Assembly: GCA_902496945.1 (NCBI GenBank)
Contig: CABVDE010000001.1
Span: 95,250-159,249, forward strand
Length of the DNA stretch: 64,000 bases
Source of the DNA: an uncultured Collinsella sp.
GTDB taxonomy: Bacteria; Actinomycetota; Coriobacteriia; Coriobacteriales; Coriobacteriaceae
Reading direction: 5' to 3'
A program made the position numbers and the translations under genes. Shown in pieces: positions 37,829-47,359 of the stretch. Below the pieces are notes generated by a model that was given only the letters and a program-made list of their open reading frames with translations, searched no databases and was not told the origin of the DNA. Position 1 is the first letter of the stretch, and the number at the start of each line of letters is the position of its first letter.

Positions 37829-39346
37829 CTAGAGCATCACGAGGACGCAGAGGAAGGCGCAGCAGGCGGCGAACAGGATGGCGACGATGGGGGCGATCTT
37901 CTTGACCCAGTCGCCGTAGCTCATGTGCGCCGCGGCCGTGCACGTCATGACGACGATGGAGCACGGGGTGATCATCTTGGCCAGGCCGAGCGCCATGAGG
38001 TAGATGATGACCATGATGTAGACGTCGACGCCGGCGAAGGTGGACAGCGTGCCCATGATGCCCATGGTGGCGGCGGCCAGACCGGTGGAGCTGGGGATCA
38101 GGCAGGCGATGAGGAAGTAGCAGACCAGGGCGACGACGACGAAGGCGAAGGGCGGCAGGGAGGCAAGCGCGTTCTCGCACATGTTGAGGATGGACGGGGT
38201 GATCTGGCCGTTGTCCATGACGACTTGGATGCCGCGGGCCAGCGGCACGACGAAGGCGGTGGAGACCAGGCCGGAAGCGCCCTTGAGAATCGTGTCGATG
38301 ATGGCGTCGGCGTCATAGCGCATAACCACGCCGATAAGGATGACCATGATCAGGGTGATCATCGAGAGTTCGGGGAAGTACCAATTCCCGAAGGCGGTGA
38401 TGTCGGTGCCCAGGATGTTGCGCAGGACCGGGGTGGCGGCGATCCAGGCGGTAAAGTCCTCGAAGAATGTCCACTCGGGATTGAGAGAGGTCCAGGGAGT
38501 CAAGCCGACAATCATAAAAGCGAAGGTGAGTACGAACAGTACGAGCGCGCCCTTCTGACGACCAGTGAGGGTGAGGTCCTCGTCGTCGGCGGCGGGGAAC
38601 TCCTTGAGGTCCTGCTCGCGGCGGAAGAACTGGACGGACTTCTCGGGATGCGCCTTGATCTTGTCGGCATAGCGGCAGATGAGAAGGATGACAAGGCCGG
38701 TGAAGATGACGAACATCGCGATGCGGGGAATCATGCCCTCGCCGGGGGAGATGCCGGCGATGCCCGATGCGATACCCGTGGAGAACGGGTTGATGATCGA
38801 GGAGAGGCAGCCGATCTGGGTGCCGAGGACGACAATCATGATCGCGGTGACCGTATCGAGGCCGAGTGCCAGGATGACGGGCACGAACATCAGGAAGTAG
38901 ACGATGCCTTCCTCATAGGCGCCTTCGAGTGTGCCGAAGAAGGCCATTAGGATAACGAGGATGGCGATGAGCGCATGCATGTTGTTCTGATTGGCTATGG
39001 TGATGCGCTTAATGGCCGTCTTGAGGGCGCAAGTGCGATCCATCATCTCGAGCAAGCTGCCGAACAGCATGATGGTGAGGGAGATGGAAATGGCGCCGGA
39101 GACTGTGCCGCCACCGAGCATGCCGGTGATGGGTGCCATGAAGATGTCCCAGAGGCCCTGGGGGTTGCTCTCGACCACGTGGTAGGTGCCGGCGATGGCG
39201 TCGCCGCCCTCGGAGAGCTCGTAGGCTCCGCCGGGGACGAACCAGGTCAGGAGGGCGATGAAGGCGATGACGGCGAACAGGATCACGTACGTGTTCGGCA
39301 TCTGGAATTTCTTCTTCGCCGTCTTTTCCTTAATTTCTTCAGCCAT
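37829..39346 (-). CDS. YfcC-family transporter, probable arginine/ornithine-type exchanger
   Basis: A 505-residue membrane protein with about 12 helices and a basic N-terminus (MAEEIKEKTAKKKFQ). Family features include TWFVPGGAYEL, GAYEEGIVYFL, NPFSTGIASGIAG and LIPSSTGLAAATMG near the C-terminus. Members exchange or take up dicarboxylates or basic amino acids. The position between ornithine carbamoyltransferase and the deiminase-family gene favours substrate/ornithine exchange. AAGGA precedes the ATG. Codon use is strongly C-biased, unlike its broken paralogue. Confidence 0.9.
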   Translation of the reverse strand: MAEEIKEKTAKKKFQMPNTYVILFAVIAFIALLTWFVPGGAYELSEGGDAIAGTYHVVESNPQGLWDIFMAPITGMLGGGTVSGAISISLTIMLFGSLLEMMDRTCALKTAIKRITIANQNNMHALIAILVILMAFFGTLEGAYEEGIVYFLMFVPVILALGLDTVTAIMIVVLGTQIGCLSSIINPFSTGIASGIAGISPGEGMIPRIAMFVIFTGLVILLICRYADKIKAHPEKSVQFFRREQDLKEFPAADDEDLTLTGRQKGALVLFVLTFAFMIVGLTPWTSLNPEWTFFEDFTAWIAATPVLRNILGTDITAFGNWYFPELSMITLIMVILIGVVMRYDADAIIDTILKGASGLVSTAFVVPLARGIQVVMDNGQITPSILNMCENALASLPPFAFVVVALVCYFLIACLIPSSTGLAAATMGIMGTLSTFAGVDVYIMVIIYLMALGLAKMITPCSIVVMTCTAAAHMSYGDWVKKIAPIVAILFAACCAFLCVLVML

Positions 39347-39365
39347 GGTGTGTTTCCTTACATGA

Positions 39366-39396
39366 GGCGCCGCGGCCCGGAGGGGGCGGGTCGCGG
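39366..39396. repeat. GC-rich hairpin between the carbamoyltransferase and YfcC genes
   Basis: CGCCGCG (39366-39372) and CGCGGCG (39390-39396) pair exactly with a C/G-rich loop. No T-run follows on the minus strand. It is similar in style to the hairpin at 37767. Confidence 0.5.
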
Positions 39397-39419
39397 CGTG
39401 CGGTCGGTCCGTGGCGCGG

Positions 39420-40436
39420 CTAGACGCGCGGGATATAGAGGTTGCCGAGGGTCGCGGCCATGATGGCCTTGATGGTGTGCATGCGGTTCTCGGCCTCCTC
39501 GAAGCAGCGGGAGTGCTCGCTGTAGATCACGTCGTCGGTGCACTCCATCGCCTCGATGCCGTGCTCCTCCTTGATCTTGGCGGCGTACTCGGTCTCGGCG
39601 TTGTGGAAGGCCGGGAGGCAGTGCAGGAAGATCCAGTCGGGGTTCTCGATGTGGGAGACGAGCTCGGCGTTGACCTGGAACGGGGACATCAGGCGGACGC
39701 GCTCAGCGAACTGGGACTCCTCGCCCATGGCCGCCCAGACGTTGGTATAGACGGCGTCGGCGCCGCGGACGGCGTCCACGGGGTCGTTGGTGACGCGGAT
39801 GGTGGCGCCGGACTCGGCGGCGAACTCCTGCGCGAGGGCGACGATCTCGGGGTCGGGCTCGAGCTCCTTGGGTGTGGCGTTGACGTAGTTCACGCCCAGA
39901 ATGGCGGAGGTGATCATGAGAGAGTTCTGGACGTTGTTGCGACCCTGGCCGCAGTAGGCGAGCGTGAGGCCCTCGAGCTCGCCGAAGTGCTCCTTGATGG
40001 TCATGAAGTCGGCCAGCATCTGGGTGGGGTGTTCGCGGTCGGTGAGGCCGTTCCACACAGGGACGCCGGAATACTTGGCGAGCTGTTCGACGTGATCCTG
40101 CTTGAAGCCGCGGAACTCGATGGCGTCGAACATGGAGCCGAGCACCTTGGCGGTGTCGAGGACTGTCTCCTTCTTGCCCAGCTGGATGTCGCCCTTGCCC
40201 AGGTACTCCGGATGGGCGCCCAGGTCGATGCAGGCGGTGGTGAAGGCGGCGCGGGTGCGCGTGGAGGTCTTCTCGAAGAGGAGCGCGACGTTCTTGCCCT
40301 CGAGGTAGCGGTGCGGGATGTTGCGCTTCTTGAGGTCCTTGAGGTGCTCGGCGAAGCCGATGAGCCACATCAGCTCGTCCTTGGTGTAGTCCCTCGTGGA
40401 GAGCAGGTGGCGACCCTGGAAAACCGATTCAGTCAT
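39420..40436 (-). CDS. argF: Ornithine carbamoyltransferase
   Basis: A 338-residue enzyme. In the catabolic direction it cleaves citrulline with phosphate into ornithine and carbamoyl phosphate, feeding carbamate kinase. The carbamoyl-phosphate motif is STRTR, followed by [17 protein letters not shown] and the ornithine-site HCLPAFH. The AMGEE segment stands where SMGE is usual. The catabolic role (arcB) is inferred from neighbours, since the anabolic reaction uses the same fold. AAAGGGG precedes the ATG. It is the first gene of the minus-strand run. Confidence 0.95.
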   Translation of the reverse strand: MTESVFQGRHLLSTRDYTKDELMWLIGFAEHLKDLKKRNIPHRYLEGKNVALLFEKTSTRTRAAFTTACIDLGAHPEYLGKGDIQLGKKETVLDTAKVLGSMFDAIEFRGFKQDHVEQLAKYSGVPVWNGLTDREHPTQMLADFMTIKEHFGELEGLTLAYCGQGRNNVQNSLMITSAILGVNYVNATPKELEPDPEIVALAQEFAAESGATIRVTNDPVDAVRGADAVYTNVWAAMGEESQFAERVRLMSPFQVNAELVSHIENPDWIFLHCLPAFHNAETEYAAKIKEEHGIEAMECTDDVIYSEHSRCFEEAENRMHTIKAIMAATLGNLYIPRV

Positions 40437-40762
40437 AGTTTGTCCCCTTTCATCGGTTCTTGCCCTATCCCCGACGGACGCCCGCGCGGGCCCCTCCAGA
40501 CAGGTCAGGCGTTTCGTTCGCCCCGGTTGGGGCATCGATACCTGTTATCGGGTGCCGGTGCAGCGGCACGTCGAATCCATGACTCAAAGTCTAGGAGCGC
40601 CAAGATGTCGCGTCTTTGGTGCCAACTCAAAGTCTTCTAGGGGTCTATTTGTCACTATTTACAAATGAACAGGTTTTAGGAGCGATTGAGGACTTGTATG
40701 GCCAATCATTTAGGCATATTCAGAGTCATTTTGTGAGATATAACGATTTGGCTCAGCTTGTT
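40437..40762. other. Intergenic control region with direct repeat ACTCAAAGTCT
   Basis: A 326-base gap between the carbamoyltransferase gene and the downstream PucR-type gene on the same strand. An 11-base direct repeat ACTCAAAGTCT occurs at 40582-40592 and 40625-40635, start to start 43 bases, about four helical turns. A 61-codon plus-strand frame at 40616-40801 overlaps the regulator gene and looks spurious. Confidence 0.45.
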
Positions 40763-41908
40763 TTATCTGTTGAGGAATGCAAGCGAAAGGAAGACGAGTA
40801 ACTCGCGATCGCGTGAGTCGCTCATGTCGAGGAGTGTGCGAATACGCCGCAGACGGTATCGGACGGTGTTGGGGTGTTGATGCAGGTGCTTAGCGGTGTC
40901 GACGATATCGCCGCTGCAGTGCACAAAGGCGCGTGCCGTCTGGACTAGTTCGGTAGAGTTTTGTGCGTCATATTTTTCGATACGGCTACGGAAGCCCCGT
41001 GCGGTGCGCTCGAACATGGGGTTGGTCTGAGCCGCGTACGAGAAGGCGTCCATTGACAGGTCCGACCACTCGAGTCTGCGTGTTCCACGCAGATGGGCTT
41101 CGTTGAGCAGGATAGTTGCCTGGCGAATAGAGATATCAGCCTCGCCCAAGGGTACTAGGTCGCCCACGCCATAATAGTTGACGCCAACGCCTCGAATCGC
41201 ATTCTCCAGGTCATGGAAGATGTCATCATGCTGTTCATCGATAGCGTACGAGACAAAAACCAGTAGTGCGTCGTGGTATCGAAATGCGCAAGCGTTTTGG
41301 ACCTCTTCGTGCCGCTGACGAAACGAGTTGAGAAAATCATTAAGTGTATCTTGAATTGCGTACAGTGAGCATCGGTCATCCTTTTCAGCCGAGATGGCGA
41401 TGCAACGCATCGTCGAGCCGGTAAGACCTGCCAGTTTGTTGATTTCTTGCCGTACTTGAGACTTCGATCTTCCCACCAAGAACTGATCAACGGCATCGCT
41501 TTTGTCAGATGCGTCAAGATCGCGTTGAAGGAGATTGAGCGATTCGAAAGCGACGCGTTCGTGGTAAGCACCGGAATAGAGGTACACCGGGACACCCATA
41601 CGCACACTTGCTCGGGCGACTGCATCGGTGAAGCAAGGCGAGTACACGCGTTTGACCGCAATGGCTGCGACGCGCCGCTCGATCATGGCAATGAGCGACG
41701 CGTCGGAGAGGGCGGGGTCATCGTAGCAAAAGCCTAGATTGGTGAGGATGAACTCGCCGGGCATGTACGCGTCGTAGCCGTTGATCGAGGGAGGGCAATC
41801 TAGGATGCCGACGTTGTAGACGCGGTGTTCTCCGGCGTCTTTGATAGGCGCGACTAGGTTGATTTGCTCAAATGCCGGTAGGGCCAAAATATCGGCGACT
41901 GTAATCAT
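40763..41908 (-). CDS. PucR-family transcriptional regulator
   Basis: A 381-residue regulator. The N-terminal PucR sensor region (~1-125) begins MITVADILALPAFEQ. A middle GGDEF-like fold spans ~150-290. The C-terminal HTH_30 domain (~320-375) shows TAKHLHQHPNTVRYRLRRI. PucR proteins control purine, amino-acid and polyamine catabolism. It is placed to control the adjacent carbamoyltransferase run and may bind the direct repeats upstream of it. Confidence 0.9.
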   Translation of the reverse strand: MITVADILALPAFEQINLVAPIKDAGEHRVYNVGILDCPPSINGYDAYMPGEFILTNLGFCYDDPALSDASLIAMIERRVAAIAVKRVYSPCFTDAVARASVRMGVPVYLYSGAYHERVAFESLNLLQRDLDASDKSDAVDQFLVGRSKSQVRQEINKLAGLTGSTMRCIAISAEKDDRCSLYAIQDTLNDFLNSFRQRHEEVQNACAFRYHDALLVFVSYAIDEQHDDIFHDLENAIRGVGVNYYGVGDLVPLGEADISIRQATILLNEAHLRGTRRLEWSDLSMDAFSYAAQTNPMFERTARGFRSRIEKYDAQNSTELVQTARAFVHCSGDIVDTAKHLHQHPNTVRYRLRRIRTLLDMSDSRDRELLVFLSLAFLNR

Positions 41909-42173
41909 GGGTGTCTCCGTGTGACGTGAGGCTGTTTAATGGATGCGAGGCAAGCGCTGCCTGTTCATTAGATGGTATGACGGGAATTGGGTGCGAGGTG
42001 CACATGTTGATATTAAACGATAACCCCTGCTCCATATCGGGGCCGCAGTGGAGAAGGCGTGGGCAGTGGAAAAGACTGGCTGCAGTCTGCATGCCATCGT
42101 TTGCCGACGCGGGTTTGGCATGGCCGCGCGATGGGCATAATGGGTGGCATCGAATGAAATCGAAAGGATCGCT

Positions 42174-43118
42174 ATGCCTGCGCTTATCACCCATCATCTA
42201 TTTGGAGAGGAAAGCATCGAGCGTCTGCCGCAGGGCGTTATTACGTCCGACGAGGAGCGCATTGCTTTTATCCTGGGCAACCAGGGTCCCGACCCGTTTT
42301 TCTTTCACATCCTGACGCCGCGCGTTTCCGACTGCACGCTGCTGGCGCAGGTTATGCACCGCTCGCGCATGTCGCGCCAGTTCTCGTGCCTGCGCGACGG
42401 CGTCTCGCACCTGCTGCCGCGCGATGCCAACCTGGGTCGCGCCTTTGCGCTGGGCCTGCTGTCGCACTATGTGCTCGACCGCAATGCCCACCCCTTTGTC
42501 TATGAGCAGCAGTTTGGCATCGTTGAGTCCGATCCCGAGCTGGAGGATTCGGGCAGCCAAGTCCATGCGGTGCTCGAGAGCGACCTGGATGTGCTGATGC
42601 TGCAGATCAAGCGCGACGGCGCCACGGTCGACGACTATCCGCCGGCGGGCGAGATCGTTACCACCGACCGTATCAATCGCGTGGCCGGCGTGCTGATGAG
42701 CTATGTCGCCGGGCGCGTGTACGGAATCGATATTCCGGCGGGGGAGTACGGCGCTGCCGTTGCCGACATGCAGCTGCTCTATCGCGCCATTGAACCGGCC
42801 GGTTCGGTCAAGACACGCGCAATTGCGCTGGTCGAGGGTCTGGTGCACGATTACTCGCTGCTCGATGGCCTCGCTCACCGCGTGACGACCGAGCCGCCCG
42901 AGCGTACCGGCAACCTGGGCCATCTTACATGGAAGAACCCATTTACCGACGAGGTCTCGAACGAGAGCTTCCCCGAGGTCTTTGACCGCGCGCTGGTCGA
43001 TTACGAGTGCACGGTAGCCCGATTCATCGAGACGGGCGATATGGAGGCCGTGACCAACCACGTCAACTACAGTGGCCGCGTGCTCGGCGTCGACGAGGAG
43101 TTCGACCGCGAGGAATAA
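42174..43118 (+). CDS. Zinc-dependent phospholipase C family protein
   Basis: A 314-residue protein of the family named after bacterial zinc-dependent phospholipase C. Histidines and aspartates placed to bind zinc are in ITHHLFGEES, GPDPFFFH and LLSHYVLDRNAHPF. No signal peptide is visible, so it is probably cytoplasmic and may not be a phospholipase. GAAAGGA precedes the ATG. It is followed by a long inverted repeat. Confidence 0.82.
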   Translation: MPALITHHLFGEESIERLPQGVITSDEERIAFILGNQGPDPFFFHILTPRVSDCTLLAQVMHRSRMSRQFSCLRDGVSHLLPRDANLGRAFALGLLSHYVLDRNAHPFVYEQQFGIVESDPELEDSGSQVHAVLESDLDVLMLQIKRDGATVDDYPPAGEIVTTDRINRVAGVLMSYVAGRVYGIDIPAGEYGAAVADMQLLYRAIEPAGSVKTRAIALVEGLVHDYSLLDGLAHRVTTEPPERTGNLGHLTWKNPFTDEVSNESFPEVFDRALVDYECTVARFIETGDMEAVTNHVNYSGRVLGVDEEFDREE

Positions 43119-43132
43119 CAAGCCGACTCATA

Positions 43133-43199
43133 AGTTGCGGTGGAATAGTTCCTGAATGAAGCCCTCGGAGAGCTAAACAGGAACTATTTCACCGCAACT
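43133..43199. repeat. Inverted repeat with 22-base arms
   Basis: Arms at 43133-43154 (begins AGTTGCGGTGG) and 43178-43199 (ends CACCGCAACT) pair at 21 of 22 positions across a 23-base loop. It lies 14 bases after the phospholipase-family stop. No T-run follows. Confidence 0.7.
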
Positions 43200-43336
43200 G
43201 CGTTGATGGGATGGGGTTTTGCCCTGCGAGTCCGTATGACCCCCCTGTCCCGTTACCGAATCCTTACCGGCGCTTATGTGCAATTGGGGTACGATGAGCT
43301 AACTGCATATCGGGCGAATACGAAAGGGCCCTGTCC

Positions 43337-44587
43337 ATGAAATACACCAAGCTCGAGCGTAACTGGGTTATGTACGATGTGGGTAATTCGGCCCTCGTGC
43401 TGCTCAATACCTCGGTGGTGCCCATCTACTTTAACGCCATCAACACCGGTGCCTCCTCGGCCGACCTGGTGGTCGCCTGGGGCAACGCGCAGACAATCGC
43501 TTCGCTGGTCATTGCCATGCTCATGCCCATTCTGGGCGCGCTTGCCGACTACGCCGGCAACAAGATCAAGTTCTTTATGGGCTTTTTCCTTACGGGCCTG
43601 GTGCTTTGCTTTGCGCAGGCCATCCCCATGTCCGCCATGGCGTTTTTGACCGTCTACGTGCTGTGCACCATCGGCCTCAACTCGTCCATGACGTTCTACG
43701 ATGCCATGCTGCCCGATGTCACCACCGACGAGCGCATGGACGCCGTGTCGAGTTCGGGCTTCGCTTGGGGCTATATCGGCTCCACCGTGCCGTTTATCGT
43801 TTGCCTGGCGCTTATCATGGGCGGCCCGGTCCTTGGTATCCCCACCATGCTGGCCACGCGCCTGTCGTTTATTATCACCGGCGCCTGGTGGCTCACCTTT
43901 ACCTTGCCGCTCATTCGCACCTATAAGCAAAAGTACGGTCGCGAGCGCAAGCCCGAGGACACCATCGGCCATATTGTGGGCGGCGTATTCTCCGAGGTCG
44001 CGCACACTATGCGCGAGATTGCCGGCAACAAGACCATCCTTTTGTATATGGTCGCGTTCTTCTTCTACATCGATGGTGTGCACACGGTCATTTCCATGGC
44101 CACCAGCTACGGCTCGGCCCTGGGCATCGACTCGACCCAGCTGGTGCTGGCGCTGCTCGTCACGCAGTTTGTGGCCTTCCCGTCCGCCATCATCTACGGC
44201 AAGCTTGCCGGTCGCGTGGGCACACTCAATATGATCTTGGTGGCCGTCGCCGCCTACATGGGCATCGTGCTCTTTGCCGCGTTCTTCCTAAAGACCGCCT
44301 TTGAGTTTTGGGTGCTTGCCATTTTGGTCGGCCTGTTCCAGGGTGGCGTGCAGGCGCTGAGCCGCAGCTACTTCGGCCGCATCATCCCCAAGGAAAAGTC
44401 CAACGAGTACTACGGCTTCTTCGATATCTTTGGCCGTTACGCAAGCGTTATGGGCACCTTCCTGGTATCGGTTGTCACCTCGCTGACCGGCAACCCGTCG
44501 CTGGGCGTCCTTTCTATTGGCGTACTGCTGGTGGTTGGCTTTGTGTTGCTGGTCCGTCTGTCCCGCATGGCTCAGGCGGCACAGTAA
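43337..44587 (+). CDS. MFS transporter of the UMF1 type
   Basis: A 416-residue transporter with about 12 helices. It starts KLERNWVMYDVGNSALVLL, followed by GALADYAGNKIKFF and RSYFGRIIPKEKSNEYYGFF, which match the UMF1/Atg22-like group of the major facilitator superfamily. The substrate is unknown. GAAAGGG lies before the ATG. A terminator at 44703 follows. Confidence 0.93.
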   Translation: MKYTKLERNWVMYDVGNSALVLLNTSVVPIYFNAINTGASSADLVVAWGNAQTIASLVIAMLMPILGALADYAGNKIKFFMGFFLTGLVLCFAQAIPMSAMAFLTVYVLCTIGLNSSMTFYDAMLPDVTTDERMDAVSSSGFAWGYIGSTVPFIVCLALIMGGPVLGIPTMLATRLSFIITGAWWLTFTLPLIRTYKQKYGRERKPEDTIGHIVGGVFSEVAHTMREIAGNKTILLYMVAFFFYIDGVHTVISMATSYGSALGIDSTQLVLALLVTQFVAFPSAIIYGKLAGRVGTLNMILVAVAAYMGIVLFAAFFLKTAFEFWVLAILVGLFQGGVQALSRSYFGRIIPKEKSNEYYGFFDIFGRYASVMGTFLVSVVTSLTGNPSLGVLSIGVLLVVGFVLLVRLSRMAQAAQ

Positions 44588-44702
44588 GCGCGGCTCGGAT
44601 AGTGCTTGCTCGCGGTGCTCTTTTAGGGTTCCGAACGTAAAACATTCCCGTCTATCCAACAATGCCGAGTCCAAGTGGGTATGATGGAACCAGCTAGGTC
44701 GC

Positions 44703-44738
44703 GGGGCGTCGCCTGTGTTTGGCGGCGTCCCGTTTTTT
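44703..44738 (+). terminator. Terminator hairpin directly before the glycosyltransferase gene
   Basis: GGGGCGTCGCC (44703-44713) pairs with GGCGGCGTCCC (44721-44731) at 9 of 11 positions plus wobble pairs, followed by CGTTTTTT. It is only ~20 bases before the next start codon, so it may act as an attenuator as well as ending the MFS transcript. Confidence 0.7.
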
Positions 44739-44759
44739 GTGTTGTAAGGAGGGCAAGGC

Positions 44760-45947
44760 ATGAATGCCACGGTGGTGATTCCAACGTATTGGGCGGGCGA
44801 TGATGCCCGTGCAAATGCCCCCGGCACTTACGACCATTCGACAAAGCTCAACGCCACCAACCCCGAGCTCGACCGCTGCCTTGCCTCGCTCGAGCAGGTG
44901 CGCGACATTCCGCGGATCATCCTTTTGGTGGTCTGCCCCATCTCTGCCACGGCAGATGTGTCCAGGCGCGTGCACGAAATCGTCGACGCGCACCCCACGC
45001 TCAAGGTCACCGTGGTCACCAATACCCAGGCATCGCGCATTGCCGACCGTGTGGCGCAGATTGCGCCCAAGGGCTCGGGTGAGTGCGTGAGCCTTCGCGG
45101 TTACGGTGCCATTCGCAACATGGGGCTTGCCTGCGCCGCCGTGCTCGGCCACGACGCGGTTGTCTTTTTGGACGACGATGAGACCGTCATCGACGCCGAC
45201 TTTATGAAGCGCGCGACCTACGCGCTGGGTCAGCAGACGCGCCAGGGCCTGCCGATTTTGGTCAAGAGCGGGTACTTCTACGATCGCGATGGATCCCCGC
45301 TGGCTCCCACGGACAAGGTGGGCATCTGCCATCGTTGGTGGACCAAGCGCATCGAGTTCAACCGCTGGATGAAAAAGGCGCTCTCGGGCACCCGCATCTC
45401 GCGCTCCAACTACGTGTGCGGCGGTCTTATGGCCCTGCACGCCCGCGCCTTTACCCGCGTGGCATTTGACCCGTTTATCACCCGAGGCGAGGACCTGGAC
45501 TACCTTTTTAACATGCGCATGTTTGGCTACGACGTGTGGTTCGATAACGAGTGGACCGTGCGCCACCTGCCGCCCGAGTCCGAGAAACGCTCGCCACGCT
45601 TTATGCAGGACGTGTACCGTTGGTACTACGAGCGGGCCAAGCTGACGTTTGCCGCGCACCAGCAGGAGCTCGTCCCCGTCACGGCGGCGTCGCTTATGCC
45701 CTATCCGGGTCCGTGGATTTCGCGCGAGCTCGACGACCGCGTGCGCAAGACCGCCATGGTCCGCAGCATGTTTACCCGCGAGCGCGAGGGATACCTGCGC
45801 ATTTGGCGCCACGGTATCGACGAGGCCAAGACCTACGCGCGCCAAAACGACGCAAGCTATCTGCGTTTCCAGAGCTTCTGGCCCAAGATCATGGACGAGC
45901 TCTGGCGCGACGCACAACTGACCAGCATCCTGGAGGGGACTGAATGA
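44760..45947 (+). CDS. GT-A-fold glycosyltransferase
   Basis: A 395-residue cytoplasmic protein. It opens with MNATVVIPTYW as family 2 glycosyltransferases do, has the metal-binding acidic motif VFLDDDETVID (~137-147) and a later FITRGEDLDYLFNMRMFGYD that resembles the acceptor-side ED motif. The sugar and acceptor are unknown. AAGGAGG precedes the ATG. The stop overlaps the sensor kinase start (ATGA), linking it to the two-component pair. Confidence 0.85.
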   Translation: MNATVVIPTYWAGDDARANAPGTYDHSTKLNATNPELDRCLASLEQVRDIPRIILLVVCPISATADVSRRVHEIVDAHPTLKVTVVTNTQASRIADRVAQIAPKGSGECVSLRGYGAIRNMGLACAAVLGHDAVVFLDDDETVIDADFMKRATYALGQQTRQGLPILVKSGYFYDRDGSPLAPTDKVGICHRWWTKRIEFNRWMKKALSGTRISRSNYVCGGLMALHARAFTRVAFDPFITRGEDLDYLFNMRMFGYDVWFDNEWTVRHLPPESEKRSPRFMQDVYRWYYERAKLTFAAHQQELVPVTAASLMPYPGPWISRELDDRVRKTAMVRSMFTREREGYLRIWRHGIDEAKTYARQNDASYLRFQSFWPKIMDELWRDAQLTSILEGTE

Positions 45948-47287
45948 TCGACCGCCGCGCCCAGCGCGATAGTTCAATATCAATCTTTCGCACTATTGCC
46001 GTCATCTGCGCCATTTGCGTGCTGATGTACTTTGTCTTTGCCCTGGCGACTGGAATCGAGCCGATCGCGACCGTGGTCGCCTGCGCGCTGCTGTGCATCT
46101 TTCTGTGCATCTTTATCATTTTGACGCTCAATCCCGATTCGGTGCGCTCGCAGTACACCGAGGAGACGCTCTCGGTGGCCTCTGCCATGCTCGAGGACAT
46201 CAAAGGCGGCCTGACGCAGAAGTCGGCGCTTCTGGTGTGCCAGCGTATTTTGCCCGAGACACGCGCCATGACGGTTGCCATTACCGATGAGAACAACGTG
46301 CTGGCCTGCGCGGGCGAGTTTGAGGAAAAGCTACTGCCCGCTTCGCCCATCCATACGCTTGCCACGCGCTACGTTATCGAGCACGGTATTGTACAGTCGT
46401 TCAACCGCGTGGTGGACGTGGTGGGCTCCGATGGCTCGCACAACCAGGTTCCCGCCGGCATTATCGCGCCCATCAAGGTGGGTGACCGTACCGTCGGCAC
46501 GCTCAAGTTCTACTACAAGACCCCGCGTGCCGTCGACCGTACCCAGTATGCGCTTGCCTCCGGTTTTGCCGAGATCCTGTCCACGCAGCTCGCCATCCAC
46601 GAGCTCGAGGTGCAAAAGGAGCTCACGGCCCGCGCCGAGGTGCGCGCCCTGCAGGCGCAGATCAACCCGCACTTCCTGTTCAACACGCTTAACACCATCG
46701 CGTCGTTTACGCGCACCGACCCGCTTCGCGCCCGCGAGCTGCTGCGCGAGTTCTCGTCGTTCTACCGTGCCACGCTCGATAACTCGGGTTCGCTCATTCC
46801 CGTGTCGCGAGAGGTCGCGCAGACCAAGCGCTACCTGACGTTTGAGAAGGCACGCTTTGGCGAGGATCGCGTGCTGGCGACCTTCGATGTCTCCGAGGAT
46901 GTCGAGGACACGCTGGTGCCGGCGTTTGTAATCCAGCCTATTGTCGAAAACGCCGTGCGCCACGGCATGGGTGATGCCGGCGCGTTGAAGATTGACGTGA
47001 CGGTGCATCAGGATGGCGACGATGCGATTCTGATTGCCGTCGCCGACAACGGCATGGGCATGGATGAGGGTACCGCTGCCAGGCTGTTTGACGAGCGCTC
47101 TGCCCGCCCCGACGCCAGCTCCCCGCAGGGCGGCGGCGCCGGCGTGGCCATGCACAATATTTCGGAGCGCATTCATCGCTTTTATGGGCCGCACTCCTAT
47201 ACGCGCGTCGAATCGGCGCCGGGCAAGGGCACTAAAGTGCTCCTGCATCTCGATTTGTCGGAGAGTATCTTCGACATTCAAGAGTAG
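45944..47287 (+). CDS. LytS/YehU-type sensor histidine kinase
   Basis: A 447-residue kinase. Two N-terminal membrane helices (~15-63) are followed by a GAF-like sensor region (~85-215). The histidine box is LQAQINPHFLFNTLNTIASF (~240), and the ATPase domain shows QPIVENAVRHG, ADNGMGM and GGGAGVAMHNI. It lacks the 5-6 helix LytS membrane domain. The signal is unknown. Partner of the LytTR regulator 72 bases downstream. Confidence 0.93.
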   Translation: MIDRRAQRDSSISIFRTIAVICAICVLMYFVFALATGIEPIATVVACALLCIFLCIFIILTLNPDSVRSQYTEETLSVASAMLEDIKGGLTQKSALLVCQRILPETRAMTVAITDENNVLACAGEFEEKLLPASPIHTLATRYVIEHGIVQSFNRVVDVVGSDGSHNQVPAGIIAPIKVGDRTVGTLKFYYKTPRAVDRTQYALASGFAEILSTQLAIHELEVQKELTARAEVRALQAQINPHFLFNTLNTIASFTRTDPLRARELLREFSSFYRATLDNSGSLIPVSREVAQTKRYLTFEKARFGEDRVLATFDVSEDVEDTLVPAFVIQPIVENAVRHGMGDAGALKIDVTVHQDGDDAILIAVADNGMGMDEGTAARLFDERSARPDASSPQGGGAGVAMHNISERIHRFYGPHSYTRVESAPGKGTKVLLHLDLSESIFDIQE

Positions 47288-47359
47288 AATAATTGGTCAC
47301 GGGTTTAACGCTAGTTGGCGGATGCCCGACGTAATTAGTTGACGAAAGGTTTTATCCCT

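Noticed and set aside
40616..40801. 61-codon plus-strand ORF
   Set aside because: Overlaps the end of the PucR-type gene, lacks a binding site and has no recognised similarity.
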